A DNA stretch of 64,000 nt from Lucinisca nassula (Eukaryota > Mollusca > Bivalvia > Lucinida > Lucinidae), in the NCBI GenBank assembly GCA_963580285.1, contig OY757010.1, positions 71,452,738 to 71,516,737 on the forward strand, written 5' to 3'. Position numbers and translations under genes: made by a program. Below are positions 41,943-52,374 of this stretch, piece by piece; position 1 is the first letter of the stretch; each line of letters opens with the position of its first letter. The notes below the pieces were generated by a model. That model did no database searches. It saw only the letters and a list, made by a program, of their open reading frames with translations, and was not told the DNA's origin.

Positions 41943-42260
41943 TTCCGCTGACTCAAGAAGACCAGTTGTCAGTTTCTGCATGGCGAAAGAACGTGCACTG
42001 TACTGGTTAACTGCTTACGCTTATGCCTGCCTAGGAAAAGTGTGGATAGGTAAACTGACCGGCTCAAAAATGACCTAAATTAGTGTTGACAGGGCCGTTA
42101 TACTCAAATACAAACAAACAAACACACATCTCAATCCCTGTCGCCCATTGACTCGCACGACTTTGTTAGGACAGGCTTAGATCTTCTAAACCGTTTACCA
42201 GTACTCTAGGCTCATGCAGCCAAATCTATTTCTTTAAGCCCCAATGGGCGGGGCCAGGAG
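41697..42260 (-). mobile_element. SINE family B (minus), split by SINE A
   Basis: Tail half 41697-41809 and head half 42126-42260 (ending CCCCAATGGGCGGGGCC) belong to one reversed SINE B. The SINE A at 41810-42125 lies between them. Confidence 0.88.
41810..42125 (+). mobile_element. SINE family A, intact, with 13-bp target duplication
   Basis: Head GCCGGCCTCGGTAGCTCAGT with box B GGTTCGATACC, body CTTTCGTGGAGATTGATCAC, and tail CAAACAAACAAAC. ACATCTCAATCCC is duplicated at 41797-41809 and 42126-42138 inside a reversed SINE B. This is the reference copy for family A here. Confidence 0.92.
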
Positions 42261-42321
42261 ATATATCTGAATCTGCCTCGTACTCCATACACCTCAAGTA
42301 GAGTATAATATGGATAAATGT

Positions 42322-42577
42322 TTGTTTGTTTGATTTGGGGGGGTTTAACGTCCCCGTCAGCACTCTATAGGTCATTTTGGAGACGTTGCTTCCAATTTTG
42401 TGGGACTTTTGCCCGACATTGAGATGAAATGACTTCTCAAGCCCTGTCGCCCAATGAAACCTTGGTTTGTTTGTTTGATTTGGAGTTTTACGTCCCCGTC
42501 AACAATGTAAAGGTCATTTTGGAGACGTTGCCTCCGATTTTGTGGGCCTTTTACCCGACATTGAGATGAAATGACAT
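42322..42577 (-). mobile_element. Two partial SINE family B copies in tandem
   Basis: 42322-42458 and 42459-42577 both start with GTTTGATTTGG and run through GTCATTTTGGAGACGTTGC to the same body region; both lack the head. The rest to 43023 is unremarkable except a family Q fragment at about 42905-42995. Confidence 0.75.
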
Positions 42578-43023
42578 TGTATATTTTATCGTATCACGAC
42601 TCTTTATTAGTTTATTATAACAAAAATCTGAAACAAACGAACAATACATACAATGGAAACTCAAAGCTTCATGTGGTAAAACGGACTTAGACCCCTTCTT
42701 GCACCAAAGATGCGATGTTGGACTTTAAAGGACCCTGCCAAAATTTTTATTAACCGTCATTTTTAATGCCTGCCAGTAAATAAATAAGGTATAACAAACT
42801 ATATATCAGATTGTAGGTCTTGATATGATGAATCTGAAAATGATAACATCACAGATTTTTCCAAAAATGGACTTGGGCCCCTTCTTGCCCTAACCCCTTC
42901 AATTTTGAAGAAAACAACCCGACACCCCTAGAGTTTGAAATGGACATGTGCTATTTATAAGAAGGAAGATTCCATTTGGTACAAAAAGGGTTATTGGAAG
43001 ATATACTTGATTTTGTCTTCTGT

Positions 43024-43313
43024 CCATTTCGATAACACACCATGTGCGACATAGTGCATGTTTTCACCTCTCCTAAATAGCTACTTCTCTAATGAAAATG
43101 CGTGATATTTTTCTTATTTATACTGCAAACATAGGTCGTGGTACTCGTTAGAAACGCCTCATTAAGGCGGTTCTAACGAGTACCCACAACCTATATTTTG
43201 GAGCAGAAATAAGAAAAATAATGTTTACCCCCACCCCCGTAAACCCTAGTTTTCTCTATATAAAGTGGTGTTTTAGGGAGGTCTTCATTTCATGGACGTG
43301 TTAACCTGATGGC
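43024..43313. mobile_element. Hairpin MITE, type 2
   Basis: Starts TTTCGATAACACACCATGTG, ends TTCATGGACGTGTTAACCTGATGG; core AGAAACGCCTCATTAAGGCGGTTCT with TCGTGGTACTCG arms. Confidence 0.8.
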
Positions 43314-43489
43314 ATATTGGATATAAACCCGTATAGATTAACGAGTAGGCCAACCGACAATCTATCTTTCGAGCAGAAATACGGAAAAAAAAATCATTTT
43401 TTATCTGAAATTTTTCTTCTTTTTTTGTGGTAAAGTTTTGCTTGACAAAGGGTTTTACGATCTAATGAGGGTTACTCATTTCGTAAAAT

Positions 43490-43800
43490 CATTCTTCCCT
43501 CTTTAAATGCACGCCGGTGGGTTAGACTCAGATTCTATGACGGTTCCGGCTTAAAGGCTTATTGAGAATTAGAGAGATCTAATTCAGGGTAATGTTGGTT
43601 GGTGCCTGATGCTCTGTCTCTGGTCGAGCCCATCGGAGTCTAACTGTTGGTTTTCTTTTGCTCCAGTATTTCAGTGGTTTCTTGCTGTCGACTCCTCACC
43701 GTTGTTTCATCTCTGTGGTTGTTTGATTTTTTGTATTCACGGAGATGTTGCACTGATGAGTTAGGAGGCCTTCATGCGGACTGAACAAATTATTTGTCTA
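43490..43800 (+). repeat. Unidentified repeat V, + copy
   Basis: Starts CCCTCTTTAAATGCACGCCG and carries GGTTCCGGCTTAAAGGC, GCCTGATGCTCTGTCTCTGG and CTTGCTGTCGACTCCTCACC. It matches 46480-46675 (+) and, with its outer part, 46676-46880 (-). Not recognised as a known element. Confidence 0.7.
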
Positions 43801-43849
43801 AATCGCGACGGAAGTAAGGGCGAGGATTGTGACCACGTAAAATCGATTT

Positions 43850-44120
43850 AAGTCCCACAGTGGAATTCGTTTCCACTGACCGTTCCAATGCGGTTCTACT
43901 GTCGCGGTTTATTTTTGTTTTGGTTTGTCTTTGGGTGTTTGTGTCGCTTATATTATTTTATTTTGGATAACCTATTGGCCATTTTGTGGGAGAGTAACTG
44001 TCCTTTTGGCTTTCCGCTATTGATGTTTCCATTAGGGTCTGTTTCATATTTGTGTTTCTTTCCCTTTGGTGTCTCTGATGGGAGTTGTGGGTTAATTGTA
44101 TCGATTCCTGATCATTGCCA
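43850..44120 (+). repeat. Unidentified repeat U, copy 1, with conserved ORF
   Basis: Starts GTGGAATTCGTTTCCACTGA and runs to ATTGTATCGATTCCTGATCA. It matches 47027-47290 (+) and 47905-48130 (-). In all three copies one frame is open and gives a hydrophobic, Cys-rich peptide with FGCLCRLYYFI, LLAILWESNCPFGFPLL and FPFGVSDGSCGLIVSIPD. It may be a retroelement end (LTR or UTR). Confidence 0.65.
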
Positions 44121-44244
44121 CCACTTCTGTTTTATTCATAGCGTTAGAAAACTGATATATTAGGTCAGTAGGCAAATTGAGAATGCAAATTGAGAATACA
44201 TGTTATATAAGGGTAGTCTATTTTTTCTGATCTTCTAGTAGTGT

Positions 44245-44388
44245 GTGTATTTATGATTTACGTCCAAACAACAGCTAAGATCATATGGAGACGGACTTCT
44301 GTTTAAAGTTTCATCTGCCGGAATCGAACACATGATCCCGGTTTTACGAGGTGAGTATCTTAACCACCACACCACGAATGCTTCCAAA
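44245..44388 (-). mobile_element. tRNA-derived SINE fragment (family F)
   Basis: On the minus strand GTGGTGTGGTGGTTAAGATA (box A-like) and TGTTCGATTCCGG (box B) form a tRNA-like head, followed by GATGAAACTTTAAACAGAAG. Single copy. Confidence 0.65.
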
Positions 44389-44479
44389 GATCTTCTAGTA
44401 GTAATATATCGGTGTGTTGTGCTTACTCATACATTTTCAAGACGAAATATGGAAAAAATTGCTAAATTATCCTTAAATA

Positions 44480-44660
44480 TTTTTTAGGAAAGGTTTATTG
44501 CCAGTCAACTGGCAATAGCCCCAACTAGCAATAGCCAATACACGTAAAAATGGCCATTTGCAGTCGACTGACAATAGCCAAAATACGTTAAAATGGCTAT
44601 TGACAGTCGAATGGCACTAGCCATTTTAACGTATTTTGGCTATTGCTTGTTATTTTTTTG
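44480..44660. repeat. Hairpin cluster around GTCGACTGGCAATAGCC
   Basis: CAATAGCCAAAATACGTTAA at 44571 and its complement TTAACGTATTTTGGCTATTG ending 44647 form a long hairpin. Three more partial units (CAGTCAACTGGCAATAGCC, AATGGCCATTTGCAGTCGAC) precede it. A foldback repeat of unknown family. Confidence 0.7.
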
Positions 44661-44804
44661 CCAGACAAACTTATACCATACGATTGTTATTATTTTTTCG
44701 AGCATGTCATATTTCATATACGCTTTGATCCTGGACAGACACAATTGTATCGACAGACACAACAGACCGCAGCAAATGAAGGAGAACCAAACGGTACAGC
44801 CTGT

Positions 44805-46095
44805 AATGCAAAAGCCACAGTGACCCTGAGCCTAGGACCCTGAAGGTTGAACTTGCTTGAGATATTATCAAACGCAACATTGGTGTGACTCAAAAATACA
44901 TAACTGTGATGAGAAGGTTTTCTTATAATAGTCACAGTGACCTTGACCTTGAGGCCAGGATCCTGAAAGTCGAACTCGCTCGAGATATTATCATAGGCAA
45001 CATCTGTGTATAGTTATATAAAAATCCATCGATAAATGTAGGCGCTAGAGCGGTGACAATGTTTTTCTAAAAATAGCCACAGTGACGACTTGAGCCATGG
45101 ACCCTTAAAGTCCAACTCGCTAGAGATATTATCATACCCAGCATGTGTGTGAAGTTATATTAAAACCCATCAATAAATGCAGGGGCTAGAGCAATGACAA
45201 TTTTTTCCTAAAAATAGCCACAGTGACCTTGACTTTCAGCCCCGGATACTGAAACTTGCTCGAGATATTGTGATACCCAACAGTTGTTTGAAGTTATATT
45301 AAAATCCATCAATAAATGTAGGCACTACAGTCATAACAAGGTTTTTCATAAAATAGCCACAGTGTCCTTGACCTTGAGCCCCGGACCCTAAAAGTTGAAT
45401 TCGCTTGAGATATCATTATACCCAACCTTTGAGTGAAGTTATATTAAAATCCAGCAATAAAAGTAAGCGCTAGAGCGATGAGAAGATTTTATGAAAAATA
45501 GCCACTGTGACCTTGACCTTGAGCCCCAGTCATTGTCCTTGAGCCTTGGACCTCGTAAGTTAAAGTCGCTTGAGATATTATCATACCCAGCATTTGTGTG
45601 AAGTTATATTAAAATCCATCAAGAAACGAAGGCACTAGAGCGATGACAAAGGTTTTCTAAAAATAGTTACATTGACATTGACTTTGGACCCAGAACCCTG
45701 CTGTGTTTTTAAAAGAAAAACAATAAAATCCTCCACCAGGAGTTGAACCCACAACCCTTTGATTCAGAGTCTTGAGCTCTATCCACTACACTACACAAAG
45801 CTTGCAGGTAAACATTAACATAGGAAAATAAGGGAGGTAATACAGAGCAAATAATTAACACGCCAATTTAAGCAAAAACAAAACAAAACAAAAAAAAAAC
45901 CTGTAAAATGAAGTACAATGTTAATGTTAAATATTGTGTTTTACCAATTGTTAATTATATATTCAAATAAACTTCTAAAACATCACATATAAGAGCTTGC
46001 AGGTAAACCTTAACCAAATGCGGACGCCGACGCTGACGACGGACGCCCGGGGGTATGGCAATAGCTCCCCGCTTACTTTCGTAAGGCGAGATAAT
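44805..46095 (-). mobile_element. HINE-like element, ~148-bp tandem core, minus
   Basis: Five to six units (44805-45700) contain ATAGCCACAGTGACCTTGAC, CGAGATATTATCATACCCA and TGAAGTTATATTAAAATCCA. The right end at about 46010-46095 has GACGGACGCCCGGG and hairpin CGCTTACTTTCGTAAGGCG. The reversed order of the tract and core gives minus orientation. A tRNA-like sequence at 45730-45798 lies within it. Confidence 0.68.
45730..45798 (-). repeat. tRNA-Gln-like pseudogene or SINE head
   Basis: On the minus strand TAGTGTAGTGGATAGAGCTC (D-arm/box A) and GGGTTCAACTCCTGG (T-arm/box B) surround GACTCTGAATC, which resembles the tRNA-Gln(CUG) anticodon loop. The anticodon stem does not pair well, so a working tRNA is unlikely. 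Confidence 0.55.
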
Positions 46096-46199
46096 AAAAC
46101 AAAGAAAAAAAAAACAGATACTGCGCCGCACCGAGGCGGTTCTAATGTTTTTCCATCCTCAACGTGTTTTAGCGGGAAAACAGCTAAAAGGACCGTATA

Positions 46200-46400
46200 A
46201 GGACCCCACATACACCCCTATTAACACCACTTTATACCAAAACATTGAGTTTACAGGGGCATACGTTATTGTTTGGTTATAACACAGATTTTTGGGAACC
46301 GATTGAGGCGCTTCTGCCGAGAACCCTCAATTTATGTTCTGACTGAAAAATTATCCAAATTTCAGCTGAAAGATGCTATAGTTCTGGAGATAAAATGGAG
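46200..46400. repeat. Degenerate type-2 MITE-like sequence
   Basis: CCCCTATTAACACCACTTTATAC and GATTGAGGCGCTTCTGCC recall type-2 MITEs, but the hairpin is lost. 46110-46150 (GCACCGAGGCGGTTCTAATG) and 47310-47500 (GAGGTGGTTCTAATTAGTG, GAGGCAGTTCTAACGAATGC) are further fragments. Confidence 0.5.
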
Positions 46401-46479
46401 GTTGTTTGTGATTGTTTTCCTGATTCCCTGCAACATACATTCTTGTTTCCTATCTACTACATACATGGTAATTCAAGGT

Positions 46480-46880
46480 AATGTTGGTGCACGCCTGATG
46501 CTCTGTCTCTGGTCGGGCCCATCGGAGTCTAACTGTTGGTTTTCTTTTGCTCCAGCATTTCAATGGTTTCTTGCTGTCGAGTCCTCACCGTTGTTTCATC
46601 TCTGTGGTTGCTTGATTATTTTTGTTCACGGAGATGTTGCACTGATGAGTTAGGAGGCCTTCATGCGGACTGAACGGTGAGGACTCGACAGCAAGAAACT
46701 ACTGATATGCTGGAGCAAAAGAAAACCAACAGTTAGACTCCGATAGGCCCGACCAGAGACAGAGCATCAGGCACCAACCAACATTACCTTGAAGTAGATC
46801 TCTCTAATTCTCAATAAGCCTTTACTTTGGAACCGTCATAGAATCTGAGGCCAGACCCACCGGCGTGCAATTAAAGAGGG
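46480..46880. repeat. Repeat V, inverted pair
   Basis: 46480-46675 is V in + orientation. Directly after GGACTGAACGGTGAGGACTC the sequence turns back as the complement of V to ~46880 (ending GCACGCCG complement, CGGCGTGCAATTAAAGAGGG). The two halves form a ~400-base inverted repeat. Confidence 0.75.
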
Positions 46881-47026
46881 AAGCAAAATTGCCAACCGTG
46901 ATTGGGTTAACTACCATGCATGCAGTCTGTCGTATAACATCCATGTTGTACCCAATCTTTTTATATCGAAGAATGATTTTACGAAATTGGGTGCTGAAGT
47001 CATTGCGGTTATATATTAAGCACTGG

Positions 47027-47290
47027 AATTCGTTTCCGCTGACCGTTCCAAGGCGGTTCTTCTGTCGCGGTTTATTTTTGTTATGGTTTGTTTTTGGGTG
47101 TTTGTGTCGCTTATGTTATTTTATTTTTGATAGCCTACTGGCCATTTTGTGGGAAAGTAACTGTCCTTTTGGCTTTCCGCTGTTGGTGTTTCCATTCGGG
47201 TCTGTTGTTTCATGTTTGTGTGTCTTTCCCTTTGGTGTCTCTGATGGGAGCTGTTGGTTAATTGTATCGATTCCTGATCATTGCCTCCAT
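47027..47290 (+). repeat. Repeat U, copy 2
   Basis: About 90% like copy 1 by eye. The FGCLCRL..ILWESNCPFGFPLLVF frame is open and, relative to copy 1, differs by a 3-base insertion (GSVVSC against GSVSY) that keeps the frame. Confidence 0.65.
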
Positions 47291-47904
47291 TTCTATTATG
47301 GATATTGCGCCGATTCGAGGTGGTTCTAATTAGTGTCCATCATCAACGGTTTTAGCAGTTCATCGGCTAACAAGTCGGTATAAGGAACACTCCTGTTAGC
47401 CACACTTTATGCAGAGAAATTAAGTTTTACATGGGTGTACATTTTGCTCATAACATAGATTTTCGAAACTGAGTGAGGCAGTTCTAACGAATGCCCATAA
47501 TCTATGTTCGACTGAAAGAATGTCCAACATTTCAGCTGAAAGATGCTAGTTCTGTGATATCGAAATCATTAAAGCTGTGTAAACTTCATCCGTCACGAAC
47601 AAATTCAATGAGACCCGGACCCCTTGGAAAAACATTCGTCCCCCATTCCTCAATTATCCATGTAAAATTAGGCTATGTTTGTCCAGTGCTGTAGAGCTAC
47701 ATGAAGTGGGCTCTACAAGAGTGGCTATTACTGAACTGGCAATCTGATCATGGTCAACTTTAAGGTGGTTCCTAGCATTCCATTTACTACCAAAAACGTA
47801 GGCTCGAATTAGACGCCGAGGAGTTGCATGATGCTTCCACGTAGAGCTGAAACTGATCGCACGTGAGAATATACTGGTAAACCGCTTAGAGGTTCTAAAT
47901 AAAA
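47291..47904. other. No gene seen; MITE and SINE fragments
   Basis: Holds fragments of GAGGCGG MITEs (47310-47510) and the middle of a SINE family B copy (47820-47900, GCATGATGCTTCCACGTAGA). Confidence 0.5.
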
Positions 47905-48130
47905 GTGGAGATAATGATCAGGAATCGATACAATCAACCCACATCTCCCATCAGAGACACCAAAGGGAAAAAAGCACAAACATGAAACAACAGACCCTAA
48001 TGGAAACACCAATAGCGGAAAGCCAAAAGGACAGTTACTTTCCCACAAAATGGCCAATAGGCTATCCCAAATAAAATAATATAAGCGACACAAACACCCA
48101 AAGACAAACCATAACCATAACATCCTGCTC
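47905..48130 (-). repeat. Repeat U, copy 3, minus
   Basis: On the minus strand it reads the same FGCLCRLYYFI..ILWESNCPFGFPLLVF peptide, with GSVVSC as in copy 2. The start of U is missing. Confidence 0.65.
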
Positions 48131-48251
48131 TTTTCCTTCATGTCTATGTTGAAACACGTGCAAATCTGTCCAATTTTAAACACAGTCTGCATTTTGCGGT
48201 ATAAAAACCGCCGTATTCCAAAGTGTTCGCATGGTATGGAGGTAATATGAC

Positions 48252-48665
48252 TCTTGGGGGAACTCATTTTTGATTTTTATTTGCCTTCACTGCAGCTGGT
48301 GTTGTGCCGTGTGGCGGCCGTAAAACGTCTCCCCGTACATCAACCATAGTGCAGTTTATATTTTACTTTTGGTCCTTTGAGATCAGCGTGAATATTCTGA
48401 GAAATCGGAGATAAATTATTGGTTTGGACTCATTTTCTAGACAGGTTTTTAATTATTTGGACCCCATTTTGATTTATATCAGTCTTTGGGTCGACTGCCT
48501 GTTCGAAGTTCGCGGAGTTGCAGTATGTTTCCTCTGGCTTTGTTTGCCGGATCGTTGCGGGGTCACTGGTGGGGCTTTGTTGGCCGGGGCTGCGTGGTGT
48601 GGTCCGTCTTCTTTCTTGTGGATGTTCTCGTTGCTCTTGGGGGAACTCATTTTTGATTTTTATTT
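48252..48665 (+). repeat. ~32-bp direct repeat around ~350 bp
   Basis: CTCTTGGGGGAACTCATTTT plus TGATTTTTATTT occurs at 48252-48283 and again at 48634-48665. Possibly the trace of a duplication or an LTR fragment; the sequence between is not recognised. A decayed SINE A piece (minus) follows at about 48715-48800. Confidence 0.5.
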
Positions 48666-48939
48666 AATGATTACGGTATAACTTTGTTTTTGTTTTCAGT
48701 TAACTGCCCTATCTAACCAAGCGCTTATCTAGTACACTGTATGTTCTTTGGTCAGAAACTGACAATAAAATGCCTTTCTTGAATCTGCGATTGGGAAAGA
48801 ATGACAGCAGCCGAGACCGGCTATGCTAATATTAAGGCCATTATAACAGTAAAAAAAATAATCATATTCTGCCTCACAGCATGCTCTTGATATACATCAA
48901 GTTTCACATCAATATGATTTATATTTAATTTAGGCTTAG

Positions 48940-50100
48940 TTTATAGAACGAAGCCAAAGGGAATGGATATCTTCTTTCAATCTTGTACCAAAACCTGATG
49001 GAACATATCGTGTGTGTATAGACTTTAGGAAAGTTGTTTCTTGGAGTTAAAGCAAACAGCGTTCAAATTCAAAGAATGGATGACTGCAATGATAACATCG
49101 GGAGTTCCAAATACATTTCTTAAAGAATTTTGACAACTTCCTCTCACATAAAGAGCAAAAGAGGTTTCTGCGTGCGGATCAGTCAACTACAAAGTCATGC
49201 CATTTGGAATGAAAATCTCTCCAACCACATTTCAATACTTCATAAATATAGTTGTAGCAGGGCTGGAAGGCTGTGGTGTTCATATTTTTTTTTTTTTTTG
49301 GTTTGGGTTTTACGGCCCTTTCAAGATTATTTCACTCATATCGTGCCGATCGTTAATCATAGGTGGGCGAAAACCGGAGTACCCGGAGAAAAACCACCTG
49401 ACCTTCCGTTGCAGAACTTGGCGTCTCACACGTGACCCGAGCGAGGCTCGAACCCACGGCGGTGAGAGACCTGATGATTAAGAGTCAGCGCTCTTATCCA
49501 TTAGGCCACGGAGTGTGGTGTTTATATTGGTGATGGTATCATATTTAGTGACAGGTGGAAACAACATCCTGGGACCATCAGAGCATTCTTTGATAGACTG
49601 AGCAATGCCAAATTGACAATACATCTTGCAAAAAGTGAATTCTGTCATGCAAGTTGGACACTTCTAGGACATGTTGAAGGTCAAGGTCATGTGAAACCCA
49701 TTGATGCTAAAGTTGAAACCATATCACATTTTTTACCTTATCTATATGAAACAGACAACAAATCTGATTTCTTTGTATGACTGGGTATTTGCTAAAAATG
49801 AACAAACTTTCATTGAAATGAAGCATGCAAAGCTGCCTTTGATAAGCTTAAAGCCATACTCAAGAATGAGCCAGTTCTCTTAGCACCAAACTTTGAAAAC
49901 AAGTTTAAGCTAGCAGTAGCTAGATGCTTGTGGCGTTGGTGCAGTTATTGTTTTGTTGCAGGAAGACGATAATGGTGTAGATCATCCAGTGTGCTACTTT
50001 TCTAAAGAGTTTAATAAGCATCAGAGAGGTTAGTCTACCATAGAGAATGGGTGTTTGTTTCAACACTTTGAAGTTTATCTAACTTCTACAGCTACACCAG
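48940..50100 (+). pseudogene. Ty3/Gypsy pol remnant (RT and RNase H), split by a SINE
   Basis: Decayed polyprotein pieces of an LTR retrotransposon. The first part reads LVPKPDGTYRVCIDFRKV (RT). After a deletion, YKVMPFGMKISPTTFQYF follows, then the SINE, then YIGDG at the RT active site position (usually YIDD) and AKSEFCHASWTLLGHV. Further on, EQTFIEMKHAC-like and RNase H-like sequence appear (LAPNFENKFKL, HPVCYFSKEFNKHQRG). Several frameshifts and stops; no integrase or LTR recognised. Not functional. Confidence 0.87.
49286..49513 (-). mobile_element. SINE family E inserted in Gypsy RT
   Basis: Minus-orientation SINE: poly-T start, GGTTTGGGTTTTACGGCCC, and tRNA-like head (TGGCCTAATGGATAAGAGCG on the minus strand). 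TGTGGTGTTCATAT (49272-49285) and TGTGGTGTTTATAT (49514-49527) flank it, a 14-bp duplication with one mismatch. Joining the flanks restores the RT frame around GCGVHIF/YIG. Confidence 0.92.
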
Positions 50101-50101
50101 T

Positions 50102-50396
50102 TGTTCGGCCCCGGCCATCGGGGCTTGAAGAAATAGATGGGCTGCACGATGCTTCCTCGCTGAGCTGAAACTGACCACACAAGAGTACTGGTAAACCGCT
50201 TAGAGGATTTAAGCCTGCCCAGGCAAAGGGGTGAGTCAGACCGTCCATGTTTTAAAACCCAACAGACTCGTACCACTTTGCCTGGGCTGGCCTAGACTTT
50301 CTTAGCGGTTTACCAGTGCTCATGTGCGATCGGTTTCAACTCTGCGTGGAGGCATTATGCAGTCCAATCTATTTCTCCAAGCCCCGATGGGCGGGG
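50102..50396. mobile_element. Head-to-head SINE family B pair
   Basis: 50102-50262 is the 5' half in + orientation and 50275-50396 is the 5' half in - orientation. Both lack the tail, giving an inverted repeat at the end of the Gypsy remnant. Confidence 0.8.
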
Positions 50397-50409
50397 GAAA
50401 TATATTCAC

Positions 50410-51640
50410 TATACAGATGCTTTGCAGAATTTCAAAATGACCACCATATTTCAAGATTGCTGCCATGACGGTCATCTTGGATATCGGAACGGAACGACTT
50501 TAGCAACTCTGAAACTCCATTTTACCCCAATGCATCCCATTAAGTTTCAGCTCAATTCGACCTTTGGTTTGGGTGGAGATATCGTTTGAAGAAATTCAAT
50601 ATGACCGCCATTACGACCATCTTGGATATCTCAACGGAACGATTTGAGCAAATCTGAATCTCCACGTTACCCCAATGCTTCCCATGAAGTTTCAGTTCAA
50701 TTTAACCTTTGACTCGGGAGGTGATGGCGTTTGAAGAATTTCAAAATGACATCCATGCGACCATCTTGGATAGCAAAATGGAACAATTTTAGCAAATCTG
50801 AATCTCCATGTCACGCACATGCCTCCCATCAAGTTTCAGTTCAATATGACCTTTGGTTCTGGAGGAGATGTCGTTTGAAGAATTTCATGATCACTGCCAT
50901 GCGGCCATCTTGGATACCGGTCCTGGAAATCCGAACAAAACTATTCTAGCAAAGCTGAATCTTCATGTCACCAAGATGCCTCCTCAATTCGACCTTTGGT
51001 TCCGGAGATGTCGTTTGAAGAATTTCAAGATGGCCGCCATCTTAGATATCGGAACGGAACAATTTGAGCAAATCTGAATTTCCATGCCACCCTGATGCCT
51101 TCCATCAAGTTTCAGCTCAATATGACCTTTGTTCGGGAGATGTCGTTTGAAGAATTTCAAGATGACCACCACGCGGCCATCTTGGATATCTGTCCTGGAA
51201 ATACGAACAGAACGATTTTAGCAAATCTGAATCTCCATGTCACCCCGATGCCTCCCATCAAGTTGCAGCTCGATTCGACCTATAGTTCGGGATGAGATGT
51301 CGTTTGTCCTGCCTGCTTTAAGCACGATATTGTAGTCCTATTTTCCATCCGTTTGTCAAGCCGTCAACATTTGCGACCACCCTGCCATTCTCCCTAATGG
51401 TCAGATTCATTTCTCAAGAACTATGGGAGGCATCGGGGTGACATGAAGATTTACATTTACTAAAATGGTTCCATTCGGATTTCCAAGATAGCCGCCATGG
51501 AAGCCATCTTGAAATTCTTCAAACGACATCTCCTCCCTAACCAAAGGTCGAAGCATTGGGGTGACATGTAGATTCAGATTTGCTAAAATCGTTCCATTCC
51601 GATATCTAAGATGGGCCATGTTGAAATTCTTCAAAAGACT
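50410..51640 (+). repeat. ~145-bp tandem repeat with reversed end
   Basis: About six units (50410-51300) with GCGGCCATCTTGGATATC, CAAATCTGAATCTCCATGTC and TCGTTTGAAGAATTTCAA. At 51300-51400 a GTCC-type junction (CCATCCGTTTGTCAAGCC) is followed by 1.5 units in the opposite orientation (51410-51640). HINE-like. Confidence 0.75.
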
Positions 51641-52078
51641 CAGTCTACGACTTTTTCCACTCAGACACTCAGAGACAATCGACCCACTAATACTAGCAGT
51701 GCTTTGTTCTTGTAAATGCTTTCGCTACATATATGAGACGGGCTTGGGACGGCTGGAGGAGGCGAATGTGTCGAGGTCTTACGTCACTGGGGCGCCCAAA
51801 TGATGTTGTTTCACAGCTGGACAAGCCTGCTGTCCCTGTGGCAGGTTTGGATAGAGGAGAAAGATGTTATTTCTTCAGTTTCCACACTTCCATAGATTTA
51901 CCTCTTTCTCCCCTGCCATTCACTGTTATCTCCTCTACCCCCTTCTTCCGTTCTCTAGGAGAAGACACAAAATGACCCACAACAGTTGACGTGTCGTATC
52001 AGTCAATATGGGACGCGCCAACCGACATTGTGTATTGTGACATGTATGTTCAGCCAAGACTCAAATCAGTCTGTGTAC
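51641..52078. other. No gene recognised
   Basis: Sequence of more even composition with short open frames (GERCYFFSFHTSIDLPLSPL type) but no similarity I can name and no clear splice context. Confidence 0.4.
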
Positions 52079-52365
52079 TCGCCCCCGCCCATCGGGGCTT
52101 GGAGAAATAGATTGGGTTGCATGACGCTTCCACGTAAAGCTGAAACCGACTGGTAAACCGTTTAGAATGTCTAAGCCTGTCCAGGCAAAGTGGTGCGAGT
52201 AGGACCGTCCCTGCATAGAAACCCTATTGGGTTGTTTGGTCGGTAGGGCTTGAGTTGTCATTTCATCTCGATGTCTGGTAAAAGCCCCCAAAAAATTGGA
52301 AGCAACGTTTCCAAAGGACCTAAAAAGTGTAGAAGGGACGTTAATCCTCAATTCAAACAAGTAGC
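52079..52365 (+). mobile_element. SINE family B
   Basis: From CGCCCCCGCCCATCGGGGCT to GACGTTAATCCTCAATTCAAAC; diverged full-length copy. Confidence 0.83.
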
Positions 52366-52374
52366 CTGTTAACT

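Noticed and set aside
48252..48665. LTR pair of the nearby Gypsy element
   Set aside because: The direct repeat is only ~32 bp, lies on one side of the pol remnant, and lacks TG..CA ends and a primer binding site.
51733..51975. 80-codon frame with GERCYFFSFHTSIDLPLSP
   Set aside because: Composition is less repetitive than its neighbours, but there is no similarity I can name and no supporting splice or start signal.
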